Source: Acidothermaceae bacterium (GTDB lineage Bacteria; Actinomycetota; Actinomycetes; Acidothermales; Acidothermaceae). Taken from it: a stretch of DNA of 11,556 bases. The stretch lies in NCBI GenBank assembly GCA_025925185.1, contig JAICLV010000075.1:1-11556 (forward strand), written 5' to 3'. This document shows positions 6,967 to 11,556 of the stretch, one piece after another; the stretch's first letter is position 1, and each line of letters opens with the position of its first letter. Below the pieces are notes generated by a model. The model was given only the letters and a program-made list of their open reading frames with translations. It was not told the DNA's origin and made no database searches. A program made the position numbers and the translations under genes.

Positions 6967-8397
6967 CTAGAACTGGTAGTAGAGGAAGGGGCTGAAAGTG
7001 CCGACCGCCACCAGCGCCGCGGCGACCGGAGCCGCGGCGACCACGTACCAAAGCCGCGCGACGGCGGCTTTCCGCGTGGCGCCGAACTCCAGGAAGCGGC
7101 CGGTCACGAAATTCGCCGGAATCGCGAACACGAGCAGGGAGAGTACGAACACCAGCGCCACGCGATGGGTGAGCGAGGCCGACGTCACGGCGTCGAGGTG
7201 CAGCCCGGAGGGCACCACCATCGCGCGGACCATGTGGCCGGCGAAGGTCAGGTTGTCGGAGCGGAACGCGACCCAGCCGAAGACCACCAGGAGTTGGGTG
7301 ACGACACGTTGGGCCGGTCGCCACGCGCTGTCGCGTTGGGCCCAACCCGTCACTCGCTCGATCACGAGAAGCGTGCCGTGGTACAGGCCCCACACGAGGA
7401 ACGTCCAGTTGGCGCCGTGCCAGAATCCGGTCAGCGCGAAAACGATGTACAGGTTGCGGTACGTCTGCCATTTCGTGCCGCGGTTGCCGCCAAGTGGGAT
7501 GTAGAGGTAGTCGCGGAACCAGCGCGACAGCGACATGTGCCAACGCCGCCAGAAATCGGTGATGGACGACGCGGAGTAGGGCCGGGCGAAATTCTCCGGC
7601 AACTGAAATCCGAACATGCGGCCAAGGCCGATCGCCATGTCGGAGTAGCCGGAGAAGTCGAAATACAGCTGGATGGTGTACGCGAGGGCTCCGACCCAGG
7701 CGCTGGCCGTGGTGAGCTGCTCGGGCCGCAGGGTGAAGACGCTGTTGGCGACCGGCGCGATGGTGTCTGCGACGATGACCTTCTTCGACAGGCCGAGCGC
7801 GAATCGGGGGAAGCCGGCGGCGAAATCGCCGAGGCGGTCGCGTGGAGTCTGGTCGAGCTGGTCGGCGATCTCGTGAAAGCGCACGATCGGCCCTGCGATG
7901 AGCTGCGGGAACATCACGATGTAGGTGACGAATTTCAGCGGGCTGCGCAACGCGGGTCGGGTGCCTCGGTACACGTCGACGACATAGCTCAAGTGGTGGA
8001 ACGTGAAGAACGAGATCCCGATGGGCAGCACCAAATGCAACACGTGAACGCCGTGGCCGCCGAGCGCGCGGGCGATTGCGTCGGCTTGTCGCGACGCGAA
8101 ATCCGCGTATTTCCACACTGCCAACGCGCCGAGATCGACCACGATGGCGGCGACGAGCGCCGCCCGCCGCGCGGTTGGCTCGCGCAGGCCGGATTCGGTG
8201 TCAAGCAGTCGGCCTACGACGTAGTTGACCGTGATGCAGGCGGCGAGCAGCAGCACGAACGCGTGCCCGCCCCAGGTGTAGAACAGCAGGCTCGCGATCG
8301 CCAGCAGGCCATTGCGGAAGCGACGCGGTAGCACCCAGTAGAGCGCGAGCACTGTCGGCATGAAGTACCAGAGGAAGGTCGGTGTCGCGAAGGACAC
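6967..8397 (-). CDS. AlgI-type membrane-bound O-acyltransferase (MBOAT)
   Basis: The 476-residue polytopic membrane protein has about ten or more hydrophobic segments. It matches AlgI/DltB-type MBOATs: VLPIGISFFTFHHLSYVVD (123-141), FPQLIAGPIVRF (163-174), IQLYFDFSGYSDMAIGLG (242-259), DFWRRWHMSLSRWFRDYLY (281-299) with H287, and LTGFWHGANWTFLVWG (322-337) with the presumed catalytic H327. Family members move an acetyl group from a cytoplasmic donor across the membrane for polysaccharide acetylation. The start is GTG, with GGGGAGG about 9 bases upstream in an A-rich context. It is the first gene of a two-gene unit with the AlgX-like protein. No glycan synthesis or export genes are in the window, so the substrate polymer must be made elsewhere. 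Confidence 0.93.
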   Translation of the reverse strand: MSFATPTFLWYFMPTVLALYWVLPRRFRNGLLAIASLLFYTWGGHAFVLLLAACITVNYVVGRLLDTESGLREPTARRAALVAAIVVDLGALAVWKYADFASRQADAIARALGGHGVHVLHLVLPIGISFFTFHHLSYVVDVYRGTRPALRSPLKFVTYIVMFPQLIAGPIVRFHEIADQLDQTPRDRLGDFAAGFPRFALGLSKKVIVADTIAPVANSVFTLRPEQLTTASAWVGALAYTIQLYFDFSGYSDMAIGLGRMFGFQLPENFARPYSASSITDFWRRWHMSLSRWFRDYLYIPLGGNRGTKWQTYRNLYIVFALTGFWHGANWTFLVWGLYHGTLLVIERVTGWAQRDSAWRPAQRVVTQLLVVFGWVAFRSDNLTFAGHMVRAMVVPSGLHLDAVTSASLTHRVALVFVLSLLVFAIPANFVTGRFLEFGATRKAAVARLWYVVAAAPVAAALVAVGTFSPFLYYQF

Positions 8398-8424
8398 GCG
8401 TCACCACCTCCCCTTTTAAGATCG

Positions 8425-8448
8425 CGAACCGCCGCTAGCCGAACCGCC
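8425..8448. repeat. 9-bp direct repeat upstream of the MBOAT gene
   Basis: CGAACCGCC occurs at 8425-8433 and again at 8440-8448, a 15-bp period, 28-51 bp upstream of the MBOAT GTG start. It may be an operator for the acetylation operon, but GC-rich sequence makes chance repeats of this length plausible. Confidence 0.25.
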
Positions 8449-8492
8449 CGAAGTTATCACCGCGACCGTGCAGTGGAGCGGATCGCGGCCGG

Positions 8493-9176
8493 TCAGCTTC
8501 GGGGGCGCAGATAACGACCGAGCCAGTCGACCGCCTTTTCCCAGGCGTCGCGTGCTGAGGTCTCGTGATAGTTGGACGGTCGCGCGTCGCAGTGAAAGGC
8601 ATGCCCAGCGTCCGGGTAGCGGATGATCGACGTCGGAACATCGGCTTTGGCCGCCGCGACCCGCAACCGTTCCACGTCGTCGACGGGGATGGTCGGATCC
8701 AGGTCGCCGTACAGGCCGAGCCACGGCGCGCGCAGTGATGCGGCGATGTCGACGAGCGGCGGGATTCCGAGCCGGCCCTGACCGACCCCGCCGCCGTAAA
8801 ACGTGACGGCCGCGCCGAATGGGTGCTGTGTCGCCGCGAGTAATGCCACCGAACCGCCCAGGCAGAATCCGACAATCCCGGTGGACGACGCTGGGAGTCC
8901 CTTGCTGGCAAGGAAATCCAGGGTTTCTGCGATGTCGACGCTCATGTTGTCGGCGGTCAGGTTCTCCATATGCGGCTTCGCGACGCTGTATTCGTACGGC
9001 AACGCGTTCACGCCGTCGCGATGGAAAAGGTGCGGCGCGACCGCGTGAAACCCGGCCGCCGCGAACCTTCGGGCGACGTCCTCGATGTGGGCGTTCACGC
9101 CAAAGATCTCTTGGATGACGATGACGGCGCCGACCGGGTCGGTGTCGGGCGCGGCCTCGTAGAGCGGGATCGGCAT
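8493..9176 (-). CDS. Dienelactone hydrolase family protein (alpha/beta hydrolase)
   Basis: The product has 227 residues from the ATG at 9176; a GTG three codons earlier (9185) is an alternative. Neither start has a well-spaced ribosome site. Numbered from the ATG, the oxyanion/active-site region is VIQEIFGVN (20-28), the nucleophile elbow GFCLGG carries C105, the acid is D160 in YGDLDPTIP and the histidine is H192 in PDAGHAFH. The Cys nucleophile and this motif order are those of the dienelactone hydrolase family, cytosolic enzymes that open lactones or hydrolyse esters. The true substrate cannot be read from sequence. It lies downstream of the PPOX remnant and dinB on the same strand and may be transcribed with them. 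The paa gene nearby is an aromatic-degradation gene, but the two are divergent, so a pathway link is only a possibility. Confidence 0.85.
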   Translation of the reverse strand: MPIPLYEAAPDTDPVGAVIVIQEIFGVNAHIEDVARRFAAAGFHAVAPHLFHRDGVNALPYEYSVAKPHMENLTADNMSVDIAETLDFLASKGLPASSTGIVGFCLGGSVALLAATQHPFGAAVTFYGGGVGQGRLGIPPLVDIAASLRAPWLGLYGDLDPTIPVDDVERLRVAAAKADVPTSIIRYPDAGHAFHCDARPSNYHETSARDAWEKAVDWLGRYLRPRS

Positions 9177-9214
9177 GCGCCTCACGCTAGACCCGAGCCC
9201 GTCGCCGCCGCGTC

Positions 9215-9505
9215 TCAGCCGATGCCGTAGCTGTTCACTTTCTCGGGGAAGATGCGGATGAAGGCCTCGCCGAACCCGGGCCCGAGGTGCGCGCCGCCGG
9301 CCCGCATCGCCTCGGCTCGGCCCCGGATCTCAAGCATGCGCGGAGTCCACGGATTGGTGGACACCAGGTCGTCAACGACGAAGGCGGCCCACGGATTGGC
9401 CTGGACGTCGCGGAACTTCTTCGTCGTCGCCACGTGGTGACCGCCGACGTCGAGGGTGCCGAGCTCGGCGTTGTAGGAGAACGAGGTCGGGACGACGACG
9501 CGAAG
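9215..9505 (-). pseudogene. 5'-truncated PPOX-class F420-dependent enzyme remnant
   Basis: The frame reads RVVVPTSFSYNAELGTLDVG, then KKFRDVQANPWAAFVVDD, NPWTPRMLEIRGRAE, GGAHLGPGFGEAFIRI and a natural end at NSYGIG. This matches the pyridoxamine-phosphate-oxidase-like, probable F420-dependent family from its second beta-strand to its C-terminus. The usual first 30 or so residues (a start plus the RLATV..DG.P strand) are missing. The bases that should encode them are the intact 3' end of dinB. Upstream of the homology the frame meets TGA at 9554-9556 with no ATG, GTG or TTG before the GTG at 9433, which would give only a 72-residue C-terminal half. A small functional protein from 9433 is possible, but a decayed gene is more likely. 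Confidence 0.7.
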
Positions 9506-9518
9506 TGCGCTCTCGGAG

Positions 9519-9550
9519 CATGGGGTGGCCGGCGCATGGGGCGGCCGGCT
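9519..9550. repeat. Imperfect 16-bp tandem duplication at the 3' end of dinB
   Basis: CATGGGGTGGCCGGCG (9519-9534) is followed at once by CATGGGGCGGCCGGCT (9535-9550), differing at two positions. It lies between the dinB stop codon and the first recognisable PPOX homology, where the start of the PPOX gene is missing. It looks like a footprint of the rearrangement. Confidence 0.6.
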
Positions 9551-10904
9551 AGATCAGGGGTGGCACCGACCGCAGCTTCGGCTCGCTCACCCGGAAGCTG
9601 CGCGCCTTGCCGGGCGGCGTGTCGCGGGTCTCGAACCGCACGGTCACCCACCCGGAGCCGGCGCCCTGGACCCAGCCCCGGCCCAACTCGTCGTGCTCGA
9701 CATCGCGACCCGGCGCGTAGCTCGAAGGCGTGGACGCTGGGGTCTTCTCGTCGCCCGGTTCGCGCTCCTCCGGCTCGCCGTCGTCGGCGGGTTCGTCGGA
9801 GGCGAACAGGTCGCCTTGGGTCCAGTCGGCGAGTCCGCTGACGCCAACGCCGAGCAGCCGAAGACCGGCGCTGACGTCGATATCGCCCAGCAGTTGGCGG
9901 GCCAGCCGCGAGACGGTCTTCGCGTCGTCGGTCGGCGCGGGCAGCGTGGCGGCGCGGGTCAGCGTGGTGAAGTCGGGCAGCCGCACCTTCACCGACACCG
10001 TGCGGCCGGACAACCGGGCCCGGCGCATCCGCGACACCACGCGGCGGGCCATCGTGTCGGCGATTGCCTGCAGCCGTGGCAGGTCGGCGATGTCGTGTTC
10101 GAAGGTGTCCTCGACGCTCACCGACTTCGACTCGCGTTCGGCGACCACCGGGCGGTCGTCGAGGCCGTTCGCCAGCAGCCACAGGCCGCGGCCGTGGGTG
10201 CGGCCGAGCGCGGCGACCACTTCGGACTCCGGTAGTGCCGCGAGGTCTCCGATGAGCGAGACGCCGATTGACCGCAGCCGGTTCGCGGTCGCCGGCCCGA
10301 CTCCGGGCAGCCGGGTGGCGGGCAGGCCGCGCAGCGCGCCGTCCTCGCCGCCGGCCCCGATCACCAACAGACCGTTTGGCTTGTCGAGGTCGGAGGCGAT
10401 CTTCGCGATCAGCTTCGAGCTGCCGGCCCCGACCGAGACGGTCAGCCCGGTGCGCGACCGCACGCGTTCCTTCAAGGCGGCGGCGATCGCGCGCACCCCG
10501 TCGTCCGACAAATCAGGGTGGCCCCCCGCAGCGAGGTCGACATACGCCTCGTCGAGCGAAAGCGGTTCGACGAGCGGGGAGAGTTCGCGCAGCAGGTCCA
10601 TGATCACCCGGCTGGTGGCCTGATACGCGTCGAAGCGCGGTACGAGGAACGCCGCCTTGGGGCATCGGGCGCGCGCCTCAACCGCCGACATCGCGGAGTG
10701 GACGCCGAACTCGCGGGCCTCGTAACTGGCGGTCGCGACGACCCCTCGCCCGCTGGGCCCGCCGACGATCACCGGCTTGCCGCGCAACGACGGCTTGTCG
10801 CGCTGCTCGACCGCCGCGTAGAAGGCGTCGAGATCGGCGTGCAGGATCGACGCGTCGCCACGCGGGTGCGGAAGCGGCAGGCGATCGGCCGCCCGAGTCG
10901 TCAC
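9549..10904 (-). CDS. dinB: DNA polymerase IV (Y-family translesion polymerase DinB)
   Basis: The 451-residue product starts at GTG with no clear ribosome site; no better in-frame start precedes the catalytic core. HADLDAFYAAVEQ (22-34) carries catalytic D24 and steric-gate Y29. SLDEAYVD (116-123) holds D118 and E119. Helix-hairpin-helix LPGVGPATANRL lies at 199-210, and the little-finger domain at about 255-358. QGDLF (363-367) is a consensus beta-clamp-binding motif, internal rather than terminal. An acidic disordered linker (368-398) follows, then a 50-residue tail (PGRDVEHDELGRGWVQG to the end) that I recognise from actinobacterial DinB proteins and whose function I do not know. The enzyme copies damaged templates in the cytoplasm with low fidelity. 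All catalytic residues are intact. It heads a minus-strand run with the PPOX remnant and the hydrolase. Confidence 0.95.
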   Translation of the reverse strand: MTTRAADRLPLPHPRGDASILHADLDAFYAAVEQRDKPSLRGKPVIVGGPSGRGVVATASYEAREFGVHSAMSAVEARARCPKAAFLVPRFDAYQATSRVIMDLLRELSPLVEPLSLDEAYVDLAAGGHPDLSDDGVRAIAAALKERVRSRTGLTVSVGAGSSKLIAKIASDLDKPNGLLVIGAGGEDGALRGLPATRLPGVGPATANRLRSIGVSLIGDLAALPESEVVAALGRTHGRGLWLLANGLDDRPVVAERESKSVSVEDTFEHDIADLPRLQAIADTMARRVVSRMRRARLSGRTVSVKVRLPDFTTLTRAATLPAPTDDAKTVSRLARQLLGDIDVSAGLRLLGVGVSGLADWTQGDLFASDEPADDGEPEEREPGDEKTPASTPSSYAPGRDVEHDELGRGWVQGAGSGWVTVRFETRDTPPGKARSFRVSEPKLRSVPPLI

Positions 10905-11025
10905 GCGCCCATCTTCGCGTGACGCGCCGCCGCAGTGGCCGGAACCGGTCGCGGCGACCTAGGCTGGAACCAACGGCGCTGACGACCGAACATTCGGTCG
11001 GGTGGCCGTCGCGGAGGTGGTCGCG
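10905..11025. promoter_or_regulatory. Divergent spacer between dinB and paaA
   Basis: This 121-bp spacer has no coding signal. It contains the 18-bp palindrome at 10983-11000 and a shorter perfect inverted repeat, GGTCGCGGCGACC, at 10947-10959. A TAGGCT at 10960-10965 could be a -10 box for paaA, but the -35 partner is poor, so no promoter is claimed. Confidence 0.45.
10983..11000. promoter_or_regulatory. Perfect 18-bp palindrome, probable TetR-type (PaaR-like) operator of paaA
   Basis: The arms CGACCGAA (10983-10990) and TTCGGTCG (10993-11000) are exact reverse complements around a CA centre. The site is 25 bp before the paaA start. The inner ACCGAACATTCGGT fits, apart from one central base, the ACCG-NN-CG-NN-CGGT core I recall for the Corynebacterium PaaR repressor of paa genes. 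A repressor here could block transcription of paaA until phenylacetyl-CoA appears. The palindrome is visible; the identity of the regulator is inferred, and no regulator gene lies in the window. Confidence 0.6.
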
Positions 11026-11556
11026 GTGTCGGAAGCGGAGCTACAGGCGCGATTCGACGCGCTGCTCGACGCCGACGAGCGGATCGAGCCGCGCGACTGG
11101 ATGCCCGACGCCTACCGCAGGACGCTCATCAGGCAGATCGCGCAGCACGCCCACTCCGAGATCATCGGCATGCAGCCCGAGGGCAACTGGATCACTCGCG
11201 CGCCGTCCTTGCCGCGCAAGGCGCTCCTGATGGCCAAGCTCCAAGACGAGGCCGGCCCCGGTCTCTACCTCTCCGGCGCCGCCGAGACGCTTGGCGTCGA
11301 CCGCGCGGAGCTGCTCGACCTGCTGCACACCCGCAAGCAGAAGTACTCGAGCATCTTCAATTACCCGACGATCACCTGGGCCGACGTCGGCGCGATCGGC
11401 TGGCTGGTCGACGGCGCCGCGATCACCAACCAGGTGCCGTTGTGCCGCTGCTCATACGGCCCGTACGCGCGGGCGATGATCCGTATCTGCAAGGCGGAGT
11501 CGTTCCATCAGCGGCAGGGCTTCGACCTCCTGCTCACGCTGTCGAACGGCACGCCC
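11026..11556 (+). CDS. paaA: 1,2-phenylacetyl-CoA epoxidase catalytic subunit PaaA, 3' end cut off by window edge
   Basis: The first 177 residues are present, starting at GTG 8 bases after GGAGG (11013-11017); in-frame GTGs at 11002 and 11017 are less likely. Identity to PaaA is unmistakable: [58 protein letters not shown] and [14 protein letters not shown]. PaaA is the ferritin-like diiron subunit that epoxidises phenylacetyl-CoA within the PaaABCE complex in aerobic phenylacetate degradation. By alignment to E. coli PaaA (offset 3), the iron ligands would be E45, E75, position 78, D129, E158 and H161. Position 78, normally His in EAGHG, is Pro here (CCC at 11257-11259), so one iron ligand is missing. 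YLYSAAETLG also reads [10 protein letters not shown]. The remaining paa genes should lie to the right. Function of this copy is uncertain despite clear family membership. Confidence 0.93.
   Translation, partial: MSEAELQARFDALLDADERIEPRDWMPDAYRRTLIRQIAQHAHSEIIGMQPEGNWITRAPSLPRKALLMAKLQDEAGPGLYLSGAAETLGVDRAELLDLLHTRKQKYSSIFNYPTITWADVGAIGWLVDGAAITNQVPLCRCSYGPYARAMIRICKAESFHQRQGFDLLLTLSNGTP

Noticed and set aside
6697..8331. Long open frame on the plus strand opposite the MBOAT and AlgX-like genes
   Set aside because: Arg/Gly/Asp/Glu/His-rich composition with no domain; a typical antisense shadow of high-GC coding sequence. The minus-strand proteins have clear family motifs.
8460..8488. Inverted CCGCGA/TCGCGG after the hydrolase stop, possible terminator
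   Set aside because: The arms are only 6 bp with a 17-base loop and no T-tract; such pairs are common at this GC content.
10947..10959. Perfect inverted repeat GGTCGCGGCGACC as a second operator
   Set aside because: Six-base GC-rich arms are expected by chance here; mentioned only within the spacer entry.
10987..11000. CGAACATTCGGTCG resembles the actinobacterial LexA/SOS box CGAAC-N4-GTTCG and lies upstream of dinB
   Set aside because: One half-site base is wrong (GGTCG for GTTCG), and the perfect symmetry axis is two bases off from the SOS-box axis. The 18-bp dyad fits a TetR-type operator for paaA better. LexA control of dinB is not excluded.

Overview
The window looks like a chromosome segment of a high-GC Gram-positive bacterium (Actinomycetota). 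The signs are GC-rich coding with strong G/C third-position bias, frequent GTG starts behind GGAGG-type ribosome sites, an F420/PPOX-type enzyme remnant, a MshC-type cysteine ligase, and a DinB polymerase with a tail I recognise from actinobacteria. The genus cannot be fixed from the sequence alone. No tRNA, rRNA, CRISPR array, insertion sequence or phage gene is visible.

Layout. Positions 1-1338 (minus) hold the N-terminal 446 residues of a secreted HlyD/MacA-type efflux adaptor whose end lies beyond the window edge. A 200-bp divergent spacer (1339-1538) carries 11-bp-phased direct repeats of the kind bound by OmpR/PhoB regulators. Positions 1539-4458 (plus) form a tightly coupled three-gene unit with ATGA overlaps: an OmpR-family response regulator, a histidine kinase, and a membrane-anchored extracellular DUF5666-like protein. 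A MshC/CysRS-like cysteine ligase follows (4517-5656). It converges on a minus-strand pair for polysaccharide O-acetylation: an AlgI-type MBOAT (8397 down to 6967), then an AlgX/AlgJ-type SGNH protein (6942 down to 5665).

Further right, three minus-strand items are read in the order dinB (10904-9549), a 5'-truncated PPOX/F420 enzyme remnant (9505-9215) and a dienelactone hydrolase (9176-8493). Positions 10905-11025 are a divergent spacer with an 18-bp perfect palindrome that resembles a PaaR/TetR operator. The window ends inside paaA (11026 onward), the catalytic subunit of phenylacetyl-CoA epoxidase.

How the genes work together. The two-component system probably controls itself and the divergent efflux adaptor through the phased repeats, in answer to a cell-envelope signal, with the DUF5666-like protein as an extracytoplasmic partner. 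The MBOAT and AlgX-like proteins probably act together to acetylate a surface glycan. The most surprising features are a His-to-Pro change at a diiron ligand of PaaA, the phased repeat arrays, the cysteine-flanked tip of the adaptor's coiled-coil hairpin, and the decayed PPOX gene next to a fresh 16-bp tandem duplication.
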